Assembly (NCBI RefSeq): GCF_900106755.1
Contig: NZ_FNNN01000002.1
Location: 310,001-374,000 of the forward strand
Length of the DNA stretch: 64,000 nt
Source: Bacteroides faecis MAJ27
GTDB taxonomy: Bacteria; Bacteroidota; Bacteroidia; Bacteroidales; Bacteroidaceae
Reading direction: 5' to 3'
Shown here: piece after piece, positions 18,754 to 26,847 of the stretch
Numbering within the stretch: the first letter of the stretch is position 1
Layout: every line of letters begins with the position of its first letter
Made by a program: the position numbers and the translations under genes
The notes under the pieces: generated by a model
What the model saw: the letters and a program-made list of their open reading frames with translations, nothing else
Told to the model about the DNA's origin: nothing
Database searches by the model: none

Positions 18754-19953
18754 ATGACTGCAATAAATAAAGAGAACTCAAAAGTGTTTTTGCTGACACT
18801 GTTGGGCATGTTATCGGCATTCGGTCCTTTTGTGACGGATATGTATTTACCTAGTCTGCCGGCCATGGCAGACTATTTTTCTGCCAGTTTGCCGATGGTT
18901 CAGATGGGACTGACAACCAGTATGATCGGGCTGGCACTGGGACAAATCTTTTTTGGTCCGCTGAGTGATAAATATGGCAGGCGCCCGTTATTATTAGTTT
19001 CGATGGTGCTGTTTATTGTGTCCACGCTGCTTTGTCTTTTTGCACCGGATATTTATTCGTTTGTCACTTTACGGCTGATACAAGGTGTAGCAGGGGCGGG
19101 GGGAATTGTGATTTCCCGTTCGGTAGCCACCGATAAGTTTTCGGGAAAGGAACTGGCTAAAATGCTGGCTGTGATCGGAGCGATCAATGGAGTGGCTCCT
19201 GTGGCTGCTCCGGTCATCGGAGGATTGTTGACAGGAAGCGTAGGCTGGCAGGGTATTTTTATGATTCTGCTGTTCATCGGGATTTTGCTGGGTATCGGAT
19301 GTATCCGCTTTAAGGAGTCCTTGCCCACTGAGAAACGTTCCAAGACGGGTGTCTTTGCTACTTTCCGGAGTTTCGGCATCATTGTTCATAACCGTCGTTA
19401 TATGCTCTATGTACTTCAGCTGGCTTTTGCGCAGGGCATCCTGTTTGCCTATATCGCCTCTTCTCCTTTTATCATCCAGCAACATTACGGGTTTTCTCCT
19501 TTTGCCTTCAGCATCTGCTTTGCCGTGAATGCTGTGGCTATCGGAGTGGCTGCCGCCATATCAGTGAAATTCCGCCGGACCGAGAATGGAACACTGACCG
19601 GATGCATTGGTATGCTGGTGTTTGCGATCCTTCAGATGGCGGCACTCTATAGCGGCTGTGGCTTTTGGACGTACGAACTGCTTATGTTTGCATTGCTCTT
19701 TATGATGGGACTGACTTTCACAGCCTCTACCACTCTGGCGATGGATTGCGAACGCAGATATGCAGGAGCTGCTTCCGCTTTGCTGGGTGCACTCTGTTTC
19801 GCATCCGGAGGCATCGTTTCTCCATTGGTCGGACTGGGAGATATCCTCCTGTCTACCGGAGTAACTTTTGTGGTTTGTGCTGTTTGTTCACTGCTGTGTG
19901 CATTGTGGGCAGTGAAACGAACAGCGTTGAAGGTTGCGGTATGCCGTACTTAA
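18754..19953 (+). CDS. Bcr/CflA-family drug exporter (MFS, 12 membrane segments)
   Basis: Proton-driven multidrug exporter of the inner membrane, 399 residues with 12 predicted helices. Family marks are FVTDMYLPSLPAM in the first helix, the loop 2-3 motif GPLSDKYGRRPLL (MFS motif A), and the motif RLIQGVAGAGGIVISRSV in helix 4-5. Bcr, CflA and related pumps carry bicyclomycin, chloramphenicol or sulfonamides; the substrate here is unknown. The gene faces the AraC regulator at 19960 tail to tail (6 bp apart) and shares promoter elements with the RND operon beyond that regulator. Confidence 0.92.
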   Translation: MTAINKENSKVFLLTLLGMLSAFGPFVTDMYLPSLPAMADYFSASLPMVQMGLTTSMIGLALGQIFFGPLSDKYGRRPLLLVSMVLFIVSTLLCLFAPDIYSFVTLRLIQGVAGAGGIVISRSVATDKFSGKELAKMLAVIGAINGVAPVAAPVIGGLLTGSVGWQGIFMILLFIGILLGIGCIRFKESLPTEKRSKTGVFATFRSFGIIVHNRRYMLYVLQLAFAQGILFAYIASSPFIIQQHYGFSPFAFSICFAVNAVAIGVAAAISVKFRRTENGTLTGCIGMLVFAILQMAALYSGCGFWTYELLMFALLFMMGLTFTASTTLAMDCERRYAGAASALLGALCFASGGIVSPLVGLGDILLSTGVTFVVCAVCSLLCALWAVKRTALKVAVCRT

Positions 19954-19959
19954 TCCATC

Positions 19960-20808
19960 CTACATGGCATATTTATTTTGATATTCTCTGGGTGATATTC
20001 CCTCATGCCGCTTGAAGTATCTTCCCAGATACGACTGGTCCGGAAAACCGAGCTGGTCGGCTATATCCTGCATGGTCAGATCGGTTGACTGGAGCAATAC
20101 CTTTATCTCCAGAATAGCAAAATCATCAATGATCTTCTTCGCCGAATCTCCCGTCACGCTACGGCAGATGCCTGTCAGATACTTGGTGGAGATACAGAGT
20201 TTATTGGCATAGAACGTAACTTCCCGTTGCGAAATACAGTTTTCGTGCACTAATGCGACGAAGTTCTTGAATATTTCATCTTGGCGGCTTCCTCCTTCTA
20301 TTTCGTGTTTATCGAAGTAGCGATAATATTTGTCGTAAATATCGAGCATGAAAGATTGAAGATGATTTTTCGCGATTTGGTTTCTGAAACGATTTTCGCG
20401 GTCGTTGTAGATAGCAGTCGTTGCGCGTATCAATCCACGGATAGCTCCGGTATTTTCTTCGGGGAGCACGTAGCAGGGATGCTCTTTTATAAACCGGAAG
20501 AAGATAGGCTCGAAGCGGAGGCAGGCTTCCCGGAACATTTCTTTAGGAAATCCGAAGAAAGAAGCGGTGAAGTCACTGCTACTGCCATTGATACGGATAA
20601 TGGTTCCGGGCAGGAGTACCAGCTGGGTATTGGGTACTATTTCATAATCTTTCAGATCAATCGTGACATGAGCCCAGCCGTTATGGCAAAAATAAATGGC
20701 TCCTCCTTCCAGCTTCCATAGATGGTGCATGATTGGAGATAAATTTTCATCAAGTCCGGCAGCGAACGGTTCGCGCATGATAGCAAGGATAGAGTCTCTC
20801 TGTTTCAT
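19960..20808 (-). CDS. AraC-family transcriptional regulator of efflux genes
   Basis: 282 residues: an N-terminal cupin-like sensor part (about 10-165, including a NTQLVLLPGTIIRING strand region) and a C-terminal double helix-turn-helix (about 178-280) with IADQLGFPDQSYLGRYFKRHEGISPREYQ. It lies between the Bcr-like pump and the RND operon and is transcribed divergently from the latter with 158 bp between starts. Shared sequence elements in the two pump promoters (TGTTCTGAAAA and CCRGTTTTGTTC) suggest that it controls both. The ligand and whether it activates or represses are unknown. Confidence 0.88.
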   Translation of the reverse strand: MKQRDSILAIMREPFAAGLDENLSPIMHHLWKLEGGAIYFCHNGWAHVTIDLKDYEIVPNTQLVLLPGTIIRINGSSSDFTASFFGFPKEMFREACLRFEPIFFRFIKEHPCYVLPEENTGAIRGLIRATTAIYNDRENRFRNQIAKNHLQSFMLDIYDKYYRYFDKHEIEGGSRQDEIFKNFVALVHENCISQREVTFYANKLCISTKYLTGICRSVTGDSAKKIIDDFAILEIKVLLQSTDLTMQDIADQLGFPDQSYLGRYFKRHEGISPREYQNKYAM

Positions 20809-20865
20809 ATCTTCTTCTCTTTTTGTCGGTAAAAATAGGACTTTTTCACTAAATATCGCTCATGT

Positions 20866-20933
20866 TGTTCTGAAAATGAACAAAACTGGAAACACTAAGA
20901 CCAGTTTTCTATGGTGGAAACAGTCTACCTTTG
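20866..20933 (+). promoter_or_regulatory. Promoter and operator of the RND efflux operon
   Basis: The -7 box TACCTTTG is at 20926-20933. TGTTCTGAAAA starts at 20866, 60 bp upstream as in the Bcr-like promoter. AAAACTGG (20882-20889) and CCAGTTTT (20901-20908) form an inverted repeat with an 11-bp gap, the likely regulator site. The -7 box overlaps an in-frame TTG at 20931, which excludes that codon as the start. Confidence 0.65.
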
Positions 20934-20966
20934 CCGCGATCAAAAATCTTAATAGGTAATAATAAA

Positions 20967-22109
20967 ATGAGTAAAAAGGTATGTAATGTCAAGCAAGGGC
21001 TATTGTTGCTCTGCTGTCTGGTTGCCGCTACAGGTTGTAAGCAGGCATCACCCACACAAATGGAAACAGAATATGAAGTGATGACTGTTGCTCCGGCAGA
21101 CCGGATGATTTCGAGCGCTTATTCGGCGGCTATCCGTGGACGTCAGGATATTGATATTTATCCGCAGGTAGGAGGTACGCTGACGAAAGTGTGCGTGACG
21201 GAAGGTCAGCGCGTAAAAAACGGACAAACGTTGTTTATAATTGACCAGGTGCCGTATGAAGCTGCATTGCAGACGGCAGTGGCAAACGTAGAGTCCGCTA
21301 AGGCTTCTCTGGCTACGGCACAACTGACTTATGAAAGCAAAGAGGAACTGTATAAGGAGAATGTAGTTTCCTCATTCGATCTGAGTACGGCAAAAAACTC
21401 TCTGCTGGCTGCCAAAGCGCAACTGGCGCAGGCGAAAGCACAAGAAGTGAGTGCCCGTAATAATCTGTCTTATACGGTAGTGAAAAGTCCGGCGGACGGT
21501 GTGATAGGTACATTGCCTTATCGGGTAGGCGCATTGGTTAGTTCCAATATCGCCGAACCTTTGACCACCGTTTCCGACAATTCGGATATGTACGTTTACT
21601 TCTCGATGACGGAAAACCAACTGCTGGGATTGATCCGCCAGTATGGTTCTAAAGAAGAAGCATTGAAGAATATGCCGACTATCAGTTTGCAGCTGAATGA
21701 TAAGTCCGATTATCCGCAGCAGGGCCAGATCGAGTCTATCAGTGGCGTCATCGACCGTTCGACGGGTACTGTCAGCCTGCGTGCCGTATTCCCCAATAAA
21801 GAGGGATTGCTGCATAGCGGTGGTGCCGGTAATGTCATATTTCCCGTGCAGAAAACCGGAGCTATCGTGATACCGCAAGGAGCTACGTTCGAAATCCAGG
21901 ACAAGAGATATGTATACAAAGTAGTAGATGGCAAGGCACAATCCAATCAGGTGCAGGTGACCCGCGTCAATGGCGGTCGGGAATTTATTGTAGATGAAGG
22001 ACTGGTTTCGGGAGATGTGATTGTAACGGAAGGTGTAGGATTGCTTCGCGAGGGTACGCCAATCAAGGCAAAGACAGCTCAGGCCGCTACGACAACTACT
22101 GAAAATTAA
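20967..22109 (+). CDS. RND efflux periplasmic adaptor lipoprotein (AcrA/MexA type)
   Basis: 380 residues from the ATG at 20967 (MSKKVCNVKQG). Signal peptide II with LLLLCCLVAATGC, so the mature protein is a lipoprotein. The order is: beta-barrel and lipoyl halves (DIDIYPQVGGTLTKVCVTEGQRVKNGQ and NNLSYTVVKSPADGVIG, the latter with the classic lipoyl end), an alpha hairpin between them (about 95-165), and the membrane-proximal domain at the C-terminus. First gene of the RND operon; the pump gene starts 18 nt later after AAAGGAGGAAT, an unusually good Shine-Dalgarno for this genus. Joins pump and channel in the periplasm. Confidence 0.93.
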   Translation: MSKKVCNVKQGLLLLCCLVAATGCKQASPTQMETEYEVMTVAPADRMISSAYSAAIRGRQDIDIYPQVGGTLTKVCVTEGQRVKNGQTLFIIDQVPYEAALQTAVANVESAKASLATAQLTYESKEELYKENVVSSFDLSTAKNSLLAAKAQLAQAKAQEVSARNNLSYTVVKSPADGVIGTLPYRVGALVSSNIAEPLTTVSDNSDMYVYFSMTENQLLGLIRQYGSKEEALKNMPTISLQLNDKSDYPQQGQIESISGVIDRSTGTVSLRAVFPNKEGLLHSGGAGNVIFPVQKTGAIVIPQGATFEIQDKRYVYKVVDGKAQSNQVQVTRVNGGREFIVDEGLVSGDVIVTEGVGLLREGTPIKAKTAQAATTTTEN

Positions 22110-22127
22110 ACAAAGGAGGAATTATCC

Positions 22128-25100
22128 ATGAATTTAAGAACCTTTATTGAACGTCCGGTATTATCGGCAGTCATTTCTATAACGATTGTCGTTGTGGGCA
22201 TCATCGGGTTGTTCAGTCTGCCCGTTGAACAATATCCCGATATAGCTCCGCCTACCATTATGGTGAGTACCACCTATTATGGTGCAAGTGCGGAAACGTT
22301 ACAGAAGAGTGTTATTGCACCTTTGGAAGAAGCCATCAATGGGGTGGAAGACATGACCTATATGACTTCTACAGCAACGAATTCCGGTACGGTAAGTATT
22401 ACCGTTTACTTTAAGCAGGGGACAGACCCGGATATGGCGGCTGTCAACGTGCAGAACCGTGTATCGAGAGCCACAGGACAGCTTCCGGCGGAAGTGACGC
22501 AGGTCGGTGTAACGACTTCCAAGCGTCAGACGAGTATCTTGCAGATGTTCTCTCTGTTCAGCCCGGACGACAGTTACGATGAAAACTTCCTTTCCAACTA
22601 TATCAGTATCAACCTGAAACCGGAGATTCTTCGTGTCTCGGGTGTAGGCGACCTGATGGTGATGGGAGGTGAGTACAGTATGCGTGTGTGGATGAAACCG
22701 GACGTGATGGCACAGTATAAACTGATTCCGTCTGATATCACCACCGTACTTGCCGAACAGAATATCGAATCGGCTACCGGTTCGTTTGGTGAGAACTCAA
22801 ACGAAACCTATCAATATACGATGAAATATAAAGGACGTCTGATCACTCCGGAAGAGTTTGGAGATATTGTCATCCGTTCTACGGACAACGGCGAAGTATT
22901 GAAGCTGAAAGACATTGCCGATATACAACTGGGACAGGATAGTTATGCCTATCATGGTGGTCTCGACGGTCATCCGGGTGTTTCGTGTATGATATTCCAG
23001 ACGGCAGGTTCCAATGCGACCGAAGTCAATCAGAATATTGACAAACTGCTCGAAGAAGCCCGCAAAGACCTTCCGAAGGGAGTGGAACTGACACAGATCA
23101 TGAGTTCGAATGACTTCCTTTTCGCTTCTATTCATGAGGTGGTGAAGACCTTGATCGAGGCTATCATTCTAGTTATTCTTGTGGTATATGTCTTCTTGCA
23201 GGACTTCCGTTCTACCTTGATTCCTCTGGTGGGAGTGATTGTTTCGCTGATTGGTACGTTTGCTTTCATGGCTATGGTAGGTTTCAGTATCAATCTGCTT
23301 ACGCTGTTCGCGCTTGTGCTGGTGATCGGTACGGTGGTGGATGATGCGATTATTGTCGTCGAGGCGGTGCAGGCACGGTTCGACGTAGGGTACAGGTCGT
23401 CCTACATGGCAAGTATCGATGCCATGAAAGGTATCAGTAATGCTGTTATCACCTCTTCACTGGTGTTTATGGCGGTATTTATTCCGGTATCTTTTATGGG
23501 AGGTACTTCCGGTACGTTCTATACCCAGTTTGGTCTGACGATGGCGGTTGCCGTTGGTATTTCCGCTGTCAATGCGTTGACGCTGAGTCCGGCATTGTGC
23601 GCATTGCTGCTGAGGCCTTATATTAACGAAGACGGTACGCAGAAGAATAATTTTGCGGCACGTTTCCGTAAGGCTTTCAACTCGGCTTTCGATATCATGG
23701 TAGAGAAATATAAGAATGTCGTGTTGATCTTTATCAAACGCAGATGGTTGGCATGGTCGTTGCTGGCTTGCTCCGTAGTGTTGCTTGTATTCCTGATGAA
23801 TACGACAAAGACGAGTCTGGTGCCGGACGAAGACCAGGGTGTGGTATTCGTCAATGTAAGTACAGCGGCAGGTAGCTCGCTGACCACGACCGATGAGGTG
23901 ATGGAACGCATCGAAAAGCGCCTGATGGATATTCCGCAGATAGCACACGTGCAGAAAGTGGCCGGTTACGGATTGTTGGCAGGGCAGGGAAGCTCGTTTG
24001 GTATGTTGATTCTGAAACTGAAACCGTGGGACGAGCGTCCGAATGATGAGGATAACGTGCAGGCAGTCATCGGCCAGGTATATGGTCGTACGGCGGATAT
24101 CAAGGATGCCAGTGTCTTCGCTATTTCTCCGGGTATGATTCCGGGTTATGGTATGGGTAATGCGCTGGAACTTCACATGCAGGATAAGATGGGCGGTGAT
24201 ATCAACGAGTTCTTTACCACTACCCAGCAATATCTGGGTGCATTGAACCAGCGTCCGGAGATTGCGATGGCATATTCTACGTTCGACGTACGCTATCCGC
24301 AATGGACGGTAGAGGTGGATGCTGCCAAGTGTAAACGGGCAGGTATTACACCGGATGCTGTGCTGAGCACATTGTCGGGCTATTATGGTGGTCAGTATGT
24401 GTCCAACTTCAATCGTTTTTCTAAAGTATATAGAGTGATGATTCAGGCTGACCCTCAATTCCGTCTGGATGAATCTTCACTGGATAATGCTTTTGTACGT
24501 ATGTCGAATGGTGAGATGGCACCGCTGAGCCAGTTTGTAACGTTGACACGCAGTTACGGTGCAGAGTCGCTGAGCCGCTTCAATATGTACAACTCTATTG
24601 CGGTGAATGCGATGCCGGCAGACGGATACAGTACCGGTGATGCTATCAAAGCCGTACAGGAAACGGCGGTACAGGCTCTTCCGAAGGGGTATGGCTATGA
24701 TTATGGAGGCATCACCCGTGAAGAGAACCAGCAGAGTGGTACGACGGTGATCATCTTCGGAATTTGCTTCCTGATGATCTACCTCATCCTGAGTGCGTTG
24801 TATGAGAGCTTTATTATTCCGTTCGCTGTTCTTCTGAGCGTACCTTGCGGATTGATGGGAAGCTTTCTCTTCGCATGGATGTTCGGACTGGAGAATAACA
24901 TTTACTTGCAGACAGGTTTGATTATGCTGATCGGTCTGCTGGCTAAGACAGCTATCCTGCTGACGGAATATGCGGCGGAACGCCGTAAGGCAGGTATGGG
25001 ACTGATTGCTTCTGCTGTCAGTGCGGCTAAAGCCCGTCTCCGTCCGATTCTGATGACAGCGTTGACGATGATTTTCGGTCTGTTCCCTCTGATGATGTCC

Positions 25101-25325
25101 AGTGGGGTAGGAGCAAACGGTAACCGTTCGTTGGGTACAGGTGTAGTCGGTGGTATGACTATCGGTACATTGGCATTGCTATTCATCGTGCCTACCTTGT
25201 TTATCGCCTTCCAGTGGTTGCAGGAACGTTTGCGCCCTATGCAGAGTGCCCCTACGGAAGACTGGCAGATTGAGACAGAAATCAAAGTAAGTGAAGAAGA
25301 GAAGTCTAAAGCAGGAAAGGAATAA
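22128..25325 (+). CDS. RND multidrug efflux pump, inner-membrane subunit (AcrB/HAE1 family)
   Basis: 1065 residues with the standard RND layout. There is one helix at the N-terminus (RPVLSAVISITIVVVGIIGLFSLPVEQYPDIAPP), a large periplasmic loop, helices 2-6 near 345-500, a cytoplasmic stretch, helix 7 near 545, a second periplasmic loop, and helices 8-12 near 880-1040. The proton-relay aspartates are in GTVVDDAIIVVEAV (helix 4). The porter and docking motifs are intact, so it should be active. Exports amphipathic drugs, dyes and bile salts in related species. Second gene of the operon under the AraC-type regulator; the outer-membrane gene follows within 6 nt. Confidence 0.96.
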   Translation: MNLRTFIERPVLSAVISITIVVVGIIGLFSLPVEQYPDIAPPTIMVSTTYYGASAETLQKSVIAPLEEAINGVEDMTYMTSTATNSGTVSITVYFKQGTDPDMAAVNVQNRVSRATGQLPAEVTQVGVTTSKRQTSILQMFSLFSPDDSYDENFLSNYISINLKPEILRVSGVGDLMVMGGEYSMRVWMKPDVMAQYKLIPSDITTVLAEQNIESATGSFGENSNETYQYTMKYKGRLITPEEFGDIVIRSTDNGEVLKLKDIADIQLGQDSYAYHGGLDGHPGVSCMIFQTAGSNATEVNQNIDKLLEEARKDLPKGVELTQIMSSNDFLFASIHEVVKTLIEAIILVILVVYVFLQDFRSTLIPLVGVIVSLIGTFAFMAMVGFSINLLTLFALVLVIGTVVDDAIIVVEAVQARFDVGYRSSYMASIDAMKGISNAVITSSLVFMAVFIPVSFMGGTSGTFYTQFGLTMAVAVGISAVNALTLSPALCALLLRPYINEDGTQKNNFAARFRKAFNSAFDIMVEKYKNVVLIFIKRRWLAWSLLACSVVLLVFLMNTTKTSLVPDEDQGVVFVNVSTAAGSSLTTTDEVMERIEKRLMDIPQIAHVQKVAGYGLLAGQGSSFGMLILKLKPWDERPNDEDNVQAVIGQVYGRTADIKDASVFAISPGMIPGYGMGNALELHMQDKMGGDINEFFTTTQQYLGALNQRPEIAMAYSTFDVRYPQWTVEVDAAKCKRAGITPDAVLSTLSGYYGGQYVSNFNRFSKVYRVMIQADPQFRLDESSLDNAFVRMSNGEMAPLSQFVTLTRSYGAESLSRFNMYNSIAVNAMPADGYSTGDAIKAVQETAVQALPKGYGYDYGGITREENQQSGTTVIIFGICFLMIYLILSALYESFIIPFAVLLSVPCGLMGSFLFAWMFGLENNIYLQTGLIMLIGLLAKTAILLTEYAAERRKAGMGLIASAVSAAKARLRPILMTALTMIFGLFPLMMSSGVGANGNRSLGTGVVGGMTIGTLALLFIVPTLFIAFQWLQERLRPMQSAPTEDWQIETEIKVSEEEKSKAGKE

Positions 25326-25331
25326 TTGACA

Positions 25332-26696
25332 ATGAAGAAAATAATCATCTTATCCGCAGCAACGCTGGTACTAAGCAGTTGCGGTATATACAATAAATAC
25401 AAACCGGTATCGGAAGTTCCCGAGGGACTCTACGGCAGCGAGACAGTCGCTGCCACCGATACGACAAACTTCGGAAACCTCTCGTGGAAAGAGGTGTTTA
25501 CCGATCCATATTTACAGAATCTCATTGATTCGGCTTTGGTACGCAACACCGATATGCAGACTGCTCATCTGCGTGTGAAGGAAGCGGAGGCATCGCTGAT
25601 GACATCCAAGTTATCTTATCTGCCTTCGTTGTTTCTGGCTCCGGAAGGGGCTGTGAGCAGCTTCGACCGTGGAAAAGCTACGCAGACTTATTCGTTGCCG
25701 GTGACTGCTTCGTGGGAACTGGACATCTTTGGAAAAGTGACTACAGCCAAACACCGTGCAAAAGCCGCTTACGAACAGAGCAAGGAGTATGAACAGGCAG
25801 TGAAGACACAATTGGTATCTTCCGTGGCAAATACTTATTATACTTTGCTGATGCTTGATTCTCAATACGAGATTGCAGCTGCTACCGAATCGGCCTGGAA
25901 AGAGAGCGTGAGAGTGGCCCGTGCCATGAAGAATGCCGGTATGATGAACGAGGCAGGACTGGCACAGACAGAAGCTACCTATTATAATATCTGTACGACG
26001 GTGCTCGATTTGAAAGAGCAAATCAACCAGGCGGAAAACTCAATGGCTTTGCTGTTGGCGGAAACACCTCATGGCATACAGCGTGGAAAACTGGAAAACC
26101 AGCAGTTGCCGGAAGACTTCTCCGTAGGTATTCCTCTGCAGATGCTTTCCAATCGTCCGGATGTGCGTAGTGCGGAGTTCTCACTAGCACAGGCTTTCTA
26201 TACAACGAATGCTGCCCGTGCCGCTTTCTATCCTTCTATCATGTTGAGTGGCAGTGCCGGATGGACTAACAGCGCTGGAAACATGATTATCAATCCGGGT
26301 AAGTTTCTCGCTTCTGCCGTGGCTTCTCTGACGCAACCTTTATTTAATAAAGGAGCTAACATTGCCCAGCTGAAAATAGCGAAAGCACAACAGGAAGAAG
26401 CCCGCCTCAGCTTCGAACAGACACTGCTGAATGCGGGAGTGGAAGTCAACGAAGCACTGGTGCAATATCAGACAGCACGGGACAAGGCCGCTTTCTACGA
26501 CAAGCAGGTTACTTCTTTGCAGACGGTAGCCAAGAGTACCAGCCTTCTGATGAAACATGGAGACACCACTTATCTGGAAGTGTTGACAGCCCAACAGACG
26601 CTGTTGAATGCAAAACTTTCTAAAGTAGCGAATCGCTTCACCGAAATCCAGGGTGTGATTACTTTGTATCAGGCTTTGGGCGGCGGTAGAATGTAA
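25332..26696 (+). CDS. RND outer-membrane efflux lipoprotein (OprM/NodT family)
   Basis: 454 residues from the ATG at 25332 (MKKIIILSAATLVLSSCG). It has a lipobox LSSC and is therefore a lipid-anchored channel. Two OEP repeats cover about 45-245 and 255-450. The conserved LSNRPDVRSAEF segment near 275 and the SLTQPLFNKG segment near 330 are typical of NodT/OprM proteins. An in-frame TTG 6 nt upstream is less likely to be the start. Third gene of the RND operon, closed by the terminator at 26799-26836. Confidence 0.93.
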   Translation: MKKIIILSAATLVLSSCGIYNKYKPVSEVPEGLYGSETVAATDTTNFGNLSWKEVFTDPYLQNLIDSALVRNTDMQTAHLRVKEAEASLMTSKLSYLPSLFLAPEGAVSSFDRGKATQTYSLPVTASWELDIFGKVTTAKHRAKAAYEQSKEYEQAVKTQLVSSVANTYYTLLMLDSQYEIAAATESAWKESVRVARAMKNAGMMNEAGLAQTEATYYNICTTVLDLKEQINQAENSMALLLAETPHGIQRGKLENQQLPEDFSVGIPLQMLSNRPDVRSAEFSLAQAFYTTNAARAAFYPSIMLSGSAGWTNSAGNMIINPGKFLASAVASLTQPLFNKGANIAQLKIAKAQQEEARLSFEQTLLNAGVEVNEALVQYQTARDKAAFYDKQVTSLQTVAKSTSLLMKHGDTTYLEVLTAQQTLLNAKLSKVANRFTEIQGVITLYQALGGGRM

Positions 26697-26798
26697 AGAG
26701 GCATGTATGCGCTTTTACGAGGACTTTTTTAAGTGGATGGTATTCGTTATATTGACGGGCACCTGAATACTGATAAATTCAATGTTTGTGTATTAGAG

Positions 26799-26836
26799 AA
26801 AAGGCGTGCCTGTTATTAACAGCGCACGCCTTTTTA
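26799..26836. terminator. Bidirectional intrinsic terminator
   Basis: AAGGCGTGC (26801-26809) pairs with GCACGCCTT (26824-26832), with CTG/CAG pairs inside. TTTT follows on the plus strand and AAAA precedes it. It separates the RND operon from the opposing copper ATPase gene. Confidence 0.9.
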
Positions 26837-26847
26837 TGATCATCCGG

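Noticed and set aside
20931..20966. TTG start for the RND adaptor
   Set aside because: The codon is inside the -7 box TACCTTTG, so it cannot be on the transcript; the ATG at 20967 gives a proper lipoprotein signal.
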